The notes: generated by a model from the letters alone, not told the origin. A stretch of DNA of 64,000 nt from Adhaeribacter radiodurans (GCF_014075995.1 NZ_CP055153.1:4712001-4776000); one strand, 5' to 3'. Shown: positions 54,071 to 63,999, counted from the first letter of the stretch. Numbers and translations: made by a program.

Positions 54071-57000
54071 TTACTTTGTTAATAATATTCTTTTAACCAG
54101 GTTAGTACCTAATGCATTGAGCCGGTAAAAATAAATCCCTTTAGGTAACTTTTCCGCCTGGAATAACACTTCGTGAAATCCTGCATTTTGTGATCCATTC
54201 ACCAAGGTTGTTACTTTATTACCAATAGCATTATAAATACTTAGTTCTACATTCCCGGCTTTAGGCAAATAAAATTGGATGGTAGCCGAAGCACTGGTCG
54301 GATTAGGGAAGGCTTTCGCTGTAATCTCATTTTTAAGCGGTAAACTCACTATTTGCTCAGGAGCTTTCTGATTATTTGTTGGTTGGATAATCTGTTTTGG
54401 ATATTTTTTTCGCCGTAAAAGAGCATTCGTATTAATTTCAAATCGCTCTCCTCCTACTAAAGAATCTCTTTGATTATCGGTCCGGTATTGAGTTACATCA
54501 AAATGAAAGATACTATCATTCAATAATTTTTCTTTTACATCAAACAACACTTTAATGCCATAAACCTCTTGCGGGCTAAGTATTATATTTCCAATCCAAG
54601 CCGTAGGTTCAGAAAGGTAAATTTCGCCTCGGTTATTCACCTTTATACCCTCTCCTACTCTATCTCCTTCTAACCACTTTTTAAATAATTTCTCGCCTAA
54701 AGAAATTCTTACTACGCCAATAGCAGTAAATGGCAATTTTTCTTCTTTCGGAATGCTGAACACCAATTTGGTTCGTAAACGCTCTTGTTCCAGATAATTG
54801 CCAATGGCTACAGCGGCGGTTAAACCATCGCCGGCTGCTTCATCCACAACTGTAATATTTTTCCAGGCAATGTTGTTATTTTTCTTAACATTCAAGTTCA
54901 AATCGGTGTTTTCGGGGAAAGTCATACCGAAAGGTGCGGTAGTAGAAGTTTCGATGCGTGATAATAAACAGAAGTGAGAAAAATCGAGGCCGTAAGCACC
55001 ACTGTAATCGGCCGGATTAGGCGGGTACCAAGGAAATTCCAGGATAGTTTCTCCGCTAGCTGCAATGGTACCAGTTGGCAGAGTAGCAATAGGGCTGCCC
55101 ATTTGCAAACCACCCATTACAGCTCCTGTCCAGGGAGAGGGCCAGCTAAGCCCGGTAGACGCTTTTGCCCAATATAAATTTACGTTGCCGCTGCCGGAAC
55201 TGGTACAACTCCGGTTTCTAACCCGAACGTATACATAGTTAGGAACGCCCAAAGCTGGATCCCGGTATTCCGGATTTTGGTGAACTTGGTTTGTCAAGCC
55301 ATCGTTTTGTTTTCTAACCCAGATATCCTCGCTGCCCCACATAAACGAGGAAATATTGTTAGGTTCATTGCCGGTATCATCCGGGCGGTCTTTCGACCAC
55401 AAGTCGCCCACTGGGCCACCTACACCTACCGCGTACCAGGCATTTGCCACCTGGTAAGATTCTGGAGAACAGGCCCCAAATAAATCTTCGGCTGCCTGAA
55501 TAGTAGCATAGCGGGAGTCGATATACTGGTCCATACTGTTCATGTAATAAGTTAAGGCCTGATAAGAAATAGCGAGTGCATTATCCCGGCCAATGCCAGT
55601 TACATTATAGCTGTCACTAATATCGTTAGTACCAGTGCCGCCTTCGCTAAGTAAATAAAACCAGAAATTCTGTACTCCGGAGTTTGTATGTACGCCCCCG
55701 TGGTCTAGCACGCCGGAGTACCAGTTAGTTCCTAAATAAGTGTCAGGTTGATTTTTGTCATTCGGGTTAGACATAGAGCGTAATTTTCCGCCCGGAATCC
55801 ACATATCTTCTCCAATATCATAATCGCCAGTACCACCTTGTCCGTAGTATTCCACTGCTGTACCAAAGATATCGCTGAAAGATTCGTTTAAAGCGCCGGA
55901 TTCGTTAGAGTAAACCAAACCAGCGGTAAATTGAGTAAAGGCATGAGTTAATTCGTGCCCTACTACATCCAAGGATACAATAGCTCCGGTAGTTGCGCCA
56001 CCGCCCCCATCTCCAAAATGCATGTCCATTGTTCCACTATCCCAAAAAGCATTATCCCGTCCTGCGGCATTGTCGTTTATAAAGGCATTAAGTACCGCAT
56101 TGGCACCATCGTAGCTTTGCCGCCCGAAGGTACAATTATAATAATCATAGGTTTTTTCAAGGGCCCAATGTGCGCTGGCTCCTACCCCTGCCCAATTAGT
56201 AGTACTGTTGGTTAAATCTCCGGAAAGCAATGATCGGGTACGGATGGTTCCCCCCACATCGCCGCAGGCGCCATCGCTCCGGCAATTGTCAAATAAGCGA
56301 TAATTACCCATAGCCGTAAGTTCAGTTTGAATGGATTGGTTACCATTGTACAAAGTAGCCGCAGTAGCATTTGTACAATCCTGGATAAGGCTAATTGTCT
56401 TGATTATTTCACCGGAATAGGCATCAACATACACTCGATTATGGCTAAATGGAACGGCGGCAAAAATATCCATTTTATAAGCTAACCGGTATTTAGTAGC
56501 AGCCAAATTAAGGTTTTTACCACTTTCTACATTTACGGGCGTAAACACTAAAGTAGGCTTCGGATATAATCTACGGTCTAATTGCCATTTGTAGCGTTTA
56601 GCATTAGTATACCGCAAAGCAAAGTCTATTGCTGCATCAGCGGGCATAGAATTTCCTATCTCGGCGTTTAATTTGGGAACTACCCGCCCGTTGGCGGTAG
56701 TTAGTTCTCCTCCTTTTTGGTGAACAATAAACTCTCCTCCTTCCACGGGTATTTGCTTGTAAACTTGCTGGAACCGGTAATGAATAAAACCTAACTTATC
56801 GCTGTCAGATTTTTGCAAAGTCATTACATCATTTTCAGTTAATCCAAATACCGTAGAATAGGTTTTAAACAACTCTTGTGGGGCTAATTGTACCCCTTCC
56901 TTAAATCTTAAAAAAGTATACCTGCTGGAAGGTTGCAGGAGTGGTGCCAGAACAGATTGATTAATATCATCTACCTGAGCCATAGCCGGACTTATTAGCC

Positions 57001-57148
57001 CTATCACACTAAGAACCAGTAATACTAAAAATTTATTTTTGCCGGCATAAACCCAAGCTAACTTATTAGGATAGCTCTTAAAAAGGAAGTGCCACCATTT
57101 TCTGCTGCTTTCAAGTTCCGAGCAGGGAACAAGTTTGTACATTTTCAT
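54071..57148 (-). CDS. Secreted M4 (thermolysin-like) metallopeptidase with T9SS sorting domain
   Basis: About 1025 residues. A long N-region with hydrophobic segment (KFLVLLVLSVIGLISPAMAQ) is the export signal. FTP/PepSY propeptide (about 60-260) precedes the M4 catalytic domain, with zinc motif VVGHELTHAFTQ (His398, His402) and third ligand Glu422 in GALNESFSDIFG. Further beta domains follow, and a C-terminal type A sorting domain (AFPNPTSASATIQFYLPKAG ... GIYFYRL) directs T9SS secretion. It degrades extracellular proteins. ATG 57148 is preferred to the earlier frame start at 57238, which adds residues unlike a signal. Signal sequence placement about 38-56 residues in is longer than usual. 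Confidence 0.92.
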   Translation of the reverse strand: MKMYKLVPCSELESSRKWWHFLFKSYPNKLAWVYAGKNKFLVLLVLSVIGLISPAMAQVDDINQSVLAPLLQPSSRYTFLRFKEGVQLAPQELFKTYSTVFGLTENDVMTLQKSDSDKLGFIHYRFQQVYKQIPVEGGEFIVHQKGGELTTANGRVVPKLNAEIGNSMPADAAIDFALRYTNAKRYKWQLDRRLYPKPTLVFTPVNVESGKNLNLAATKYRLAYKMDIFAAVPFSHNRVYVDAYSGEIIKTISLIQDCTNATAATLYNGNQSIQTELTAMGNYRLFDNCRSDGACGDVGGTIRTRSLLSGDLTNSTTNWAGVGASAHWALEKTYDYYNCTFGRQSYDGANAVLNAFINDNAAGRDNAFWDSGTMDMHFGDGGGGATTGAIVSLDVVGHELTHAFTQFTAGLVYSNESGALNESFSDIFGTAVEYYGQGGTGDYDIGEDMWIPGGKLRSMSNPNDKNQPDTYLGTNWYSGVLDHGGVHTNSGVQNFWFYLLSEGGTGTNDISDSYNVTGIGRDNALAISYQALTYYMNSMDQYIDSRYATIQAAEDLFGACSPESYQVANAWYAVGVGGPVGDLWSKDRPDDTGNEPNNISSFMWGSEDIWVRKQNDGLTNQVHQNPEYRDPALGVPNYVYVRVRNRSCTSSGSGNVNLYWAKASTGLSWPSPWTGAVMGGLQMGSPIATLPTGTIAASGETILEFPWYPPNPADYSGAYGLDFSHFCLLSRIETSTTAPFGMTFPENTDLNLNVKKNNNIAWKNITVVDEAAGDGLTAAVAIGNYLEQERLRTKLVFSIPKEEKLPFTAIGVVRISLGEKLFKKWLEGDRVGEGIKVNNRGEIYLSEPTAWIGNIILSPQEVYGIKVLFDVKEKLLNDSIFHFDVTQYRTDNQRDSLVGGERFEINTNALLRRKKYPKQIIQPTNNQKAPEQIVSLPLKNEITAKAFPNPTSASATIQFYLPKAGNVELSIYNAIGNKVTTLVNGSQNAGFHEVLFQAEKLPKGIYFYRLNALGTNLVKRILLTK

Positions 57149-57724
57149 GACATAAATCTTAAATGGTTTAAAATGATTTTGGAATACTAGCCGGCCGGGA
57201 GCATTCAAGAGTTGATTACCGCAATGAAGAAAGGTCAACAGGTGATACTGAAAAATTTAAAATAAACTCGTAAAAACCTGAGGCAGAAGTTTGGCCTTTA
57301 TCTGAGACAGCCAGAAGAGTTTTTATTTATTCTGGTTTGTAGAAGTAAACAAGAAACTCTCGCAGAAACGTAATTAGTAAATTTTAAGATTGGATAAGAT
57401 TTGAAGGTTTAGTAGAAACCAAGATAAACGGCTTTATCTAATAATTTATTAAGATCATCTCCTAATTAAGGCATCATACCTAAGCACAATTAGATCTACC
57501 GAAATCACTAATAATTAGTATTTTATAAGTTTAAAACAATATCTAAACGCCCTTCGATTTAATCTATAAAATACTGAAAAATAAGTATTGATTTAAGGTA
57601 GCAAACAGTTTATCTTTATTTAAATCAGAGCCCTTGGCACCAATAACAGGCAGCTTACTTAAATAATATTCCAAGTTTTATTACTCATCTAAAATTTACA
57701 CGCTAAAATTTTAAGACCAAGACA
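57149..57724. other. Divergent intergenic region
   Basis: About 575 AT-rich bases between the M4 peptidase and the two-domain hypothetical gene. I see no repeat-family copy, RNA or terminator. It presumably holds both promoters. Confidence 0.3.
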
Positions 57725-58726
57725 ATGGATATTCCAAAAAGTGCCAGTAAAACCCGCTACAACCGGGATAGTGACCGTTTATGGGAAGAAAGTCCCTCCT
57801 GCTCCGAATACCGGATAGAATATATAATTGCCTATAAAAGTAAATACCTGAATGCTTATAAAGAGCCGGTCTTTTATAAAAAGCAGGAAGAACCAAACCG
57901 GGTAGCTCCGAAGATCAGCTCCGATGGCCCAGGCTTTTTTCACGCCTATCCCGGAGGCTTAAATATTGATCCGCGAACAGGTGAAATTGATATTAACGAT
58001 AGCGATGCCGGTGTGCGGTATACCGTAGAATTTTCGCCGTGCGGCCGGGATTGCGTTGCCCGCACCCACGTGGTAATTAGTGGTGTTGGTTACGAAGGAG
58101 GAATCTTTTCCTTAACAGAAACTCCTGCAGACGCACTTTTTATTAATCCATTTTACTTTGGCAGTACGAGTCCGGATGAAGAGATTCGTTCGGATAAAGT
58201 TCCGGCAAGGCCAGCGCCTTCCGGTGAATATGGTATAAATCCGGAGCCGAACCAGAAACCAACTGCCGACTTAATTGGGTTAATCCTGGACCCTAAGAGT
58301 GGAACTATTGACTTAAGAAAAACAATTGAATCCGGCGCTTTAGGATTCCGGCAAATCACAGATAACCCCAATGATAGATTCCCGCAAAATGGAGTAAGCA
58401 AAGATTTTACTATTTATTACCGGTTATTCAGCGGCCCGGGAAAAGAAGTACTAAATAAAACAAATGTTAGAATCCATTTCTTTGATGCGGAGGATGATAT
58501 TCCGGAAGAATTAAAGGTACGGATGCGGCAACAGAGTAACTCTATTTTCCGGCAGAGTTTGCCTTTACCTTTGCTCTTGGGAATAGCTTTATCTTCTTTA
58601 CCCGATACTTCCTGGGAAATTTTAACCACTTTGCTGACAGTGCTTTCTTCGTTTTTGTTTTTAATGGCCCGGGCAAAAGAAAGTAATAGCCCATTAATTC
58701 CGCCGGAAATTTGCATCAGAAGGTAA
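57725..58726 (+). CDS. Hypothetical two-repeat, tail-anchored protein of the CHAT cassette
   Basis: Not recognised. 333 residues with no signal peptide. Two copies of a beta-sandwich-like unit are visible: GLNIDPRTGEIDINDSDAGV (about 79-98) with a following YTVEFSPCGRDC, and GLILDPKSGTIDLRKTIESG (about 179-198) with a following FTIYYRLFSGPG. The C-terminal 50 residues are hydrophobic (two short helices, SLPLPLLLGIALSS and ILTTLLTVLSSFLFL) followed by a short basic tail. This suggests a cytoplasmic domain anchored by its C-terminus. It lies 185 bases upstream of the CHAT gene on the same strand, suggesting a shared role. The function is unknown. Confidence 0.65.
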   Translation: MDIPKSASKTRYNRDSDRLWEESPSCSEYRIEYIIAYKSKYLNAYKEPVFYKKQEEPNRVAPKISSDGPGFFHAYPGGLNIDPRTGEIDINDSDAGVRYTVEFSPCGRDCVARTHVVISGVGYEGGIFSLTETPADALFINPFYFGSTSPDEEIRSDKVPARPAPSGEYGINPEPNQKPTADLIGLILDPKSGTIDLRKTIESGALGFRQITDNPNDRFPQNGVSKDFTIYYRLFSGPGKEVLNKTNVRIHFFDAEDDIPEELKVRMRQQSNSIFRQSLPLPLLLGIALSSLPDTSWEILTTLLTVLSSFLFLMARAKESNSPLIPPEICIRR

Positions 58727-58911
58727 AGAGCGGAGTGGCTAGGGTAGGTAGTTTGTAGTATCTGTGTGTTGTTTTCTTTTTTAAGCTTATGCAAAAGTTA
58801 TTAATGTCGATCTGGTCAATGACTGATTCTTCCGGTTTTATCAGCAGAACCAGTTCCAAAATTTCTTGAGAAAGTCTGGCTTGTGCAAAAATTCTACATA
58901 AATAATTGAAT

Positions 58912-61824
58912 ATGAATATGTTAATAGCAGTAAAACTAATTACTGTGGTTCTGTTTGCCGCATTTTACTTTTCTGCCGCAGAATGTTCAGCTCAAAAAGC
59001 AACTTACCAGCAGCAGGCGCAACAGTTATGCGATGAAGCTTACACCTTATTGTTTCTGCAAGGCAAGGATAGTTTAGCTTTGCTGAAGTATCAACAGGTA
59101 AAAGCTAATTATTTTAACAAACCTGCCGTTGACTCTAACCTGGTAGATGCCTGTTTTGGAATGGGCGTTATTTACCAGATAAGAAGAAATTTTACCCAGG
59201 CGATTAAACAGTATAAAGAATCCATTACGTACCAGCAAAAAATAACTCCCGAAAAAGATTCCAGCAACTTTTATCCTTATGTACTAATTGCCGAAAATTT
59301 TATTCATCTCAATTATTATGATTCAGCTTATACTTATTACAGAAATGCTGAACATTTACTAATCCGTTACCCTAACATTCCGCAGGCGCAACGCTTCTAC
59401 AATGGTATGGGTAATCTCTATTACTTATTAGGCAATTACACCCAGAGCACCAATTATTACGAGAAAGTACTTAAAAACTTAAATCCGGACGGCAAGTCGT
59501 TTCAGCAATTAAATGAAAATGATGCTTACCGGTATATTATGTATAGTAATAATATTGCTACGGCCTACCGCAAACTTGGACTTTATCAACCAGCCATTCA
59601 AAATATAAAAGGTTTAATCCGGTATGGTATTCTGCCTAATTTATTATACCAGAATATTGCCGTTACCTATCTCCAATACAACCAGCTAGACAGCGCTATA
59701 ACTTACCTGCAGAAAATCATCACCGATAAGACAAAGGGCGCTAGCCTGGATATTATTGGCGAGCAGATTGATTTATACAATAACTGGGGAACTGTTTACC
59801 TTAAAACTAAAAATTTTAATAAAGCTTTATTTAATTTCGATAAAGCTCAGCAAATAAGTATAGCGAACTATGGCTTTAAAAACGATGGTTTGGCCATTGC
59901 CTTCGCAGGAAAAGGACAAGTGTATGAGAAACTCAGAAATTATCCTTTAGCCTTGCAGCATTACCAATCGGCTCTGCAAGCACTGCATTTTACCTTTAAT
60001 AACGCCAATGTTTATCAAAACCCGCCAGACTTTAACGGTACAGTTTCCTCCCTGCTGCTTTTTGAAGTATTAAAAAACAAAGCTGGTACGTTCCGACAAT
60101 TTTATAACCAAACCCGGAAAACTTCTGATCTTGAAGCTTCTCTCCAAACGTATGAATTAGCTTTTCAATTGGCGGACCGAATTCGTAAAAGTTATGATTC
60201 GGATGAGGCTAAATTATTCTTTAACCGTACGGTAGCTCCCACCTACGAAGAAGCCATTGCCACCGCTTTTCACCTCTTTGAGCAAACCCAACAAAAAAGT
60301 TACCTTGAAACAGCTTTTGCCTTAGCCGAAGGAAGTAAAGCAGCTGTACTGGCAGAAAGTTTACGAAAGTTAGAGATTAAAAATATTTCGGGTATCAGCC
60401 CAAGGTTGAGGCAACAAGAAGCCGACTTAAAACGCAATAATGTCGCTCTCCAGGTGAAGCTGGTAGAAGACACCGTTAGTAATTTCCGAAGAGAAATGTA
60501 CCGGGATCGTCTTCGGGAAAATGAAATTAAACTGGCGAAAATTGACAAAGAGTTCGAAAATAATAAACAATACTACCAACTCAAATACGATACGCAGCCA
60601 GTAAAAGTAAGCCCGATTCAGGAAAAACTAAGTAAACAAACAGCCATTGTTGAATACTTTATCGGGAAAAACAACTTATACGTTTTTGTTATTACATCGC
60701 AAAGTTTCGAAGCCAAACAACTTAACTCTACTAAAGCATTCCGGAAAAATTGGGCCATACTACATAAAGCTTTTTACCAACCGGAACCAACCTTTGGCTT
60801 ACCGGAAAGTCAGGCTGCACACCAATTATATCAACAATTAATAGCCCCAGTAGCGGCTTCCTTAACCGGAAAGCAACGTTTAGTAATTATCCCGGACAAA
60901 GAACTTGGATATGTACCTTTCGAGGCTTTGATTTCTGATACCAACACCAATCATTATTTAATCCAGGATAAAATTATTAGTTACGCTTATTCAGGTAAGC
61001 TTTTACCCACCGGTTCCACCAATAAATTAGTTAATCAGGAAGCTTTGGTGCTGGCCATGGCTCCTTTCGGCGCGAAGAACCACGACACCAAAACAGCCCG
61101 GCGGGCCGGAATGTTTGCTTCTTTAGATGCTTCGGCCGACGAAGTGAATCAGATTGGTAACCAAGTATTCATTGGCCCAGATGCTACTAAAGCCCTATTT
61201 GAACGATTGGCTAGTAAATCTGATATTATTCACCTGGCCACGCACGCCAGCGTTAATAACCAAGAGACATTGCAATCTTTTATTGCTTTTTACCCAAGTG
61301 ATTCGCTCAACAACTATCGACTTTACATTTCGGAAATTTACGATTTGAACTTAAGTAAGTTAAAATTGATAGTTTTGAGTGCCTGCGAAACGGGCAACGG
61401 CCAATTAGTACAAGGAGAAGGGATTATGAGTTTAGCCCGTGCTTTTAGGTACGCCGGCTGCCCCAGTACTGTAACTACCTTATGGCCGGCAGAAGATAAA
61501 GCCACAGCTTATATTACTACCCGGCTGCACGCTTATCTAAAAGCAGGAAAACCGAAAGATGAAGCCGTACAACTGGCAAAGCTTGATTGTTTAAAAAACC
61601 AAACCAATCCGCAGTTTCAATCGCCGGTTTATTGGGCAAATTTAATTTTTATCGGGGACGAAGCGCCTATCTATCAAACCACTAATTACGCTATAGTCGT
61701 TTGGATTGCGGGAAGTATGTTAGTCGTATTTTCAGTTTTATGGTTATTTTACAAACGAGGAATAATTCAAAAATCAACCACGAAAAACTCAGACACACCT
61801 CCCTCTTTAATCCCTTTAACCTAG
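58912..61824 (+). CDS. Exported TPR-CHAT domain protein with C-terminal membrane anchor
   Basis: About 970 residues. N-terminal signal peptide (MNMLIAVKLITVVLFAAFYF...AEC). Seven to ten TPR-like repeats (about 30-460) and a helical linker (about 480-560) precede a CHAT caspase-like peptidase domain (about 570-915) with His778 in IIHLATHASVNN and Cys825 in IVLSACETGNGQ, the expected His-Cys dyad. A membrane helix (about 925-947, VVWIAGSMLVVFSVLWLF) and a short basic tail end the protein, so the protease should face the periplasm. ATG 58912 is chosen over TTG 58906. It is convergent with the anti-sigma gene. Substrate unknown; the neighbouring membrane anti-sigma factor is a candidate. Confidence 0.9.
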   Translation: MNMLIAVKLITVVLFAAFYFSAAECSAQKATYQQQAQQLCDEAYTLLFLQGKDSLALLKYQQVKANYFNKPAVDSNLVDACFGMGVIYQIRRNFTQAIKQYKESITYQQKITPEKDSSNFYPYVLIAENFIHLNYYDSAYTYYRNAEHLLIRYPNIPQAQRFYNGMGNLYYLLGNYTQSTNYYEKVLKNLNPDGKSFQQLNENDAYRYIMYSNNIATAYRKLGLYQPAIQNIKGLIRYGILPNLLYQNIAVTYLQYNQLDSAITYLQKIITDKTKGASLDIIGEQIDLYNNWGTVYLKTKNFNKALFNFDKAQQISIANYGFKNDGLAIAFAGKGQVYEKLRNYPLALQHYQSALQALHFTFNNANVYQNPPDFNGTVSSLLLFEVLKNKAGTFRQFYNQTRKTSDLEASLQTYELAFQLADRIRKSYDSDEAKLFFNRTVAPTYEEAIATAFHLFEQTQQKSYLETAFALAEGSKAAVLAESLRKLEIKNISGISPRLRQQEADLKRNNVALQVKLVEDTVSNFRREMYRDRLRENEIKLAKIDKEFENNKQYYQLKYDTQPVKVSPIQEKLSKQTAIVEYFIGKNNLYVFVITSQSFEAKQLNSTKAFRKNWAILHKAFYQPEPTFGLPESQAAHQLYQQLIAPVAASLTGKQRLVIIPDKELGYVPFEALISDTNTNHYLIQDKIISYAYSGKLLPTGSTNKLVNQEALVLAMAPFGAKNHDTKTARRAGMFASLDASADEVNQIGNQVFIGPDATKALFERLASKSDIIHLATHASVNNQETLQSFIAFYPSDSLNNYRLYISEIYDLNLSKLKLIVLSACETGNGQLVQGEGIMSLARAFRYAGCPSTVTTLWPAEDKATAYITTRLHAYLKAGKPKDEAVQLAKLDCLKNQTNPQFQSPVYWANLIFIGDEAPIYQTTNYAIVVWIAGSMLVVFSVLWLFYKRGIIQKSTTKNSDTPPSLIPLT

Positions 61825-61946
61825 ATTTTGCTCTTAAGCAAATAGGGGCAAGGAGATAAAATTGCTGGTTAGCCTACCATTTTAAAATTTAACTTAAGGT
61901 GCGTTCGAGATAAGAACAGAATACAGCGTTATTCTTCTTTAAGTAC

Positions 61947-62001
61947 GTCATCCTGCAAGGATCTAACCGGTTACCTACTGGTTAGATCCTTACAGGATGA
62001 C
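61947..62001. repeat. R4 inverted-repeat element, copy 3 (short loop)
   Basis: GTCATCCTGCAAGGATCTAA and its near-perfect inverse TTAGATCCTTACAGGATGAC, with a loop of only a few bases. Wider flanks (61890-62105) show a further weak inverted repeat (GTGCGTTCGAG / CTCGAACTTAC). It sits between convergent CHAT and anti-sigma genes and may end both transcripts. Confidence 0.65.
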
Positions 62002-62125
62002 TTAGATAGACAGGAAAAAACCTGAAAATAGAATTTTATCTTTCTTGCCAGCACTTTTAGTTATTCTTAGTGTAGATAAGTCCTTAACTCGAACTTACGT
62101 TAACTTAATGCGACTATAAATAAAA

Positions 62126-62163
62126 AGCAGGTTTTATTTAATACGCCAAATAAGGCCTGCTTC
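62126..62163 (-). terminator. Terminator of the sigma/anti-sigma operon
   Basis: On the minus strand, AAGCAGGCCTTATTT pairs with AAATAAAACCTGCTT around a loop of 8 bases, followed by TTTTATTT. It starts about 27 bases after the anti-sigma stop. Confidence 0.7.
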
Positions 62164-62189
62164 TTTCATTGCTTTGCAATTGGACTACT

Positions 62190-62975
62190 TTATTCGTCGG
62201 GCAACTTCTTAAACTTCCGTTTGCTCAAAATCTCTTTTGCTTTTTCTCGATAAATATTATCTGGCGCTTTGTTAGCGGCTACTTCTTTTAATACTTTTTT
62301 AGCCTCGGCATTATTTTCCACCTTAATGTAACTTAAGCCCAGGTACCATTTAGAGGGCGTTTCAAATTGCTTGTATTGCTGCAAGTAAGTCAGGTAAGTT
62401 TTAATAGCAGCTTCTGGTTTATTAGCGGCTAAGTAAGCATTGCCCAAATAAAACAAAGATTTTTCATCGTTTTCTTTCGCTAAAAACTGCTCAAACAATT
62501 GAATACTTAGGAGGTAGTCACCTGCTCTATAAGCTTCAATTGCCCCTGTTCTCTGGTCTGCTTCAATGGGTGCTCCTCTAAAGCGTGGTATTAGATAAGG
62601 TTCGTAGTAAGCTTGGTAAATAGCCTCAGGAGTGCTTTGTCGGGTAATTAGGTTGTTTATTGCTAAAATGCTGGTAATAATTAAAACAATACTGGCTGCT
62701 GCCATTAAGAAATACCTTTGGGTATTCATTTTTACAACCTTTACCTCCGTTTCCGGCTCTTCTGCTATTTCCAGATGAAAATTCTCGAATTGCTGTTGCC
62801 TTTGTTGCCGGCCTACCGTTTTTAAATTTCTCAAAATAGCTTGCTCTACTGCCACTTCTTTTTTAAAAGATTCATCAGTAGCTAACCGGCGTTTAAAATC
62901 AGTTAATGCTTCGCCTTGCAATTGCCCCAGCAGGTATTGCTCTACCAACTCGTCTTTGTCAAAATCATCCATCAT
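62190..62975 (-). CDS. Membrane anti-sigma factor with periplasmic TPR domain
   Basis: 261 residues. The N-terminal cytoplasmic part (about 1-85; DELVEQYLLGQLQGEALTDF) has the helical pattern of Bacteroidota anti-sigma domains, without the zinc-binding HxxxCxxC motif. One membrane helix at 88-109 (YFLMAAASIVLIITSILAIN) is followed by a periplasmic TPR domain (about 140-250, YRAGDYLLSIQLFEQFLAKE, KPEAAIKTYLTYLQQYKQFE). It starts 12 bases after the sigma gene stop and is therefore co-transcribed. Binding of the ECF sigma factor is inferred from context. The TPR part on the far side of the membrane resembles the TPR region of the CHAT protein opposite, suggesting a shared partner. Confidence 0.82.
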   Translation of the reverse strand: MMDDFDKDELVEQYLLGQLQGEALTDFKRRLATDESFKKEVAVEQAILRNLKTVGRQQRQQQFENFHLEIAEEPETEVKVVKMNTQRYFLMAAASIVLIITSILAINNLITRQSTPEAIYQAYYEPYLIPRFRGAPIEADQRTGAIEAYRAGDYLLSIQLFEQFLAKENDEKSLFYLGNAYLAANKPEAAIKTYLTYLQQYKQFETPSKWYLGLSYIKVENNAEAKKVLKEVAANKAPDNIYREKAKEILSKRKFKKLPDE

Positions 62976-62987
62976 AGGGTTAGAAAA

Positions 62988-63575
62988 CTAGAAATAACCG
63001 GAAAAAGCATTTTTCAGGCGGTCTTTGCACCGGAATTTTTGCTGCTTGGCCACATTCACGCTTTTGTAGTTAAGCTTCGCGGCTAGTTGTTCCATGCTTA
63101 GTTTCTCGTAATAAAAACCTACCAGCAAACTTTTACAAGGTTCTCCTAAAGCATGAATGGCCCGAATAATCTGGCCATCGTCCGGCACTTTCACGTCTGT
63201 TTCTTCCGTTTCATCGGGTACATTCTGAACTTCAATGTAATCGTCCAAGTCTATAAACCGTTGTTTGCCTCTTAATTGGTACAGCCATTTATTACGGCAG
63301 ATTGAATAAATATATGTTTCCAGTTTACAGGTAAGAACAAAGCTTTCGCTGGATACTTTTTCCAGAAAATCGAGCATGCTGTCCTGGTATAAATCTTTTG
63401 CCTCGGCGTAGCTGCCACTGTTTAACTTTACCATTTGCAAGATTTTGGGCCAGTTGGTCTGGTACACCTGGCGGATAGTATTTTCATCGCGATTTTTTAA
63501 ATCCCGCAGAATAATCTCATCCGAATAAAGTTTTTTCAGCACTTCTGTTACCAATAAGCGATTACCCATAAGCAT
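62988..63575 (-). CDS. ECF-family RNA polymerase sigma factor
   Basis: 195 residues with both ECF domains: region 2 (about 30-95; EAKDLYQDSMLDFLEKV, then YIYSICRNKWLYQLR) that binds the -10 element and core polymerase, and region 4 (about 135-190; LSMEQLAAKLNYKSVNVAKQ, KFRCKDRL) with the -35-binding helix-turn-helix. Region 2 to 4 linker is acidic. ATG 63575 (or 63569). It is first in a two-gene operon with the membrane anti-sigma factor, and probably autoregulated, but no ECF-type promoter could be recognised upstream. Confidence 0.9.
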   Translation of the reverse strand: MLMGNRLLVTEVLKKLYSDEIILRDLKNRDENTIRQVYQTNWPKILQMVKLNSGSYAEAKDLYQDSMLDFLEKVSSESFVLTCKLETYIYSICRNKWLYQLRGKQRFIDLDDYIEVQNVPDETEETDVKVPDDGQIIRAIHALGEPCKSLLVGFYYEKLSMEQLAAKLNYKSVNVAKQQKFRCKDRLKNAFSGYF

Positions 63576-63789
63576 TACTGTAAGATATTAATACTTAACG
63601 GAATGAGAGCATACTTTAAAATTTTTATTTGTACTAAGAATGAATTGCAGAATATCGGCAAAGTCAACACTATTGAACAATAATTTTTCGGAAGGTGCCG
63701 CATTTATAAGCCAATACCGTATTTTTTATTCTTAGGTCTGTTGTAGTTGAAGTACACCGTTAAAAGAAGATCGTCAGGTAAAAGTGACT

Positions 63790-63999
63790 TTATCTCACAA
63801 ATGTGTAGGTATATTTCACTAAGATGGTTCGCCCGCTCATGATGGGTAATTCCTGATCTAATCGATAGCGGTTCGTGTTGTTTCCCTGGTTCACCACCAG
63901 AAAAAGGTCTGTACCTTCGCGGGGATTATACCGGAAGCGAAAATTAGTGGAGATTAAATTGGCATCACTATTATACTGAATAAAGGCATCGGCCGATAA
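63790..63999 (-). CDS. C-terminal end of an outer-membrane barrel-like protein (DUF5916-like)
   Basis: A frame open to the right edge of the window reads LSADAFIQYNSDANLISTNF, RFRYNPREGTDLFLVVNQG and ends RTILVKYTYTFVR before a stop at 63790. The alternating aromatic strands and FxYTYTF-type C-terminus are typical of the terminal beta-barrel of DUF5916/carbohydrate-binding-9 outer membrane proteins. The 5' end lies beyond the window, so only about 69 residues are visible and the name is tentative. Confidence 0.7.
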   Translation of the reverse strand, partial: LSADAFIQYNSDANLISTNFRFRYNPREGTDLFLVVNQGNNTNRYRLDQELPIMSGRTILVKYTYTFVR

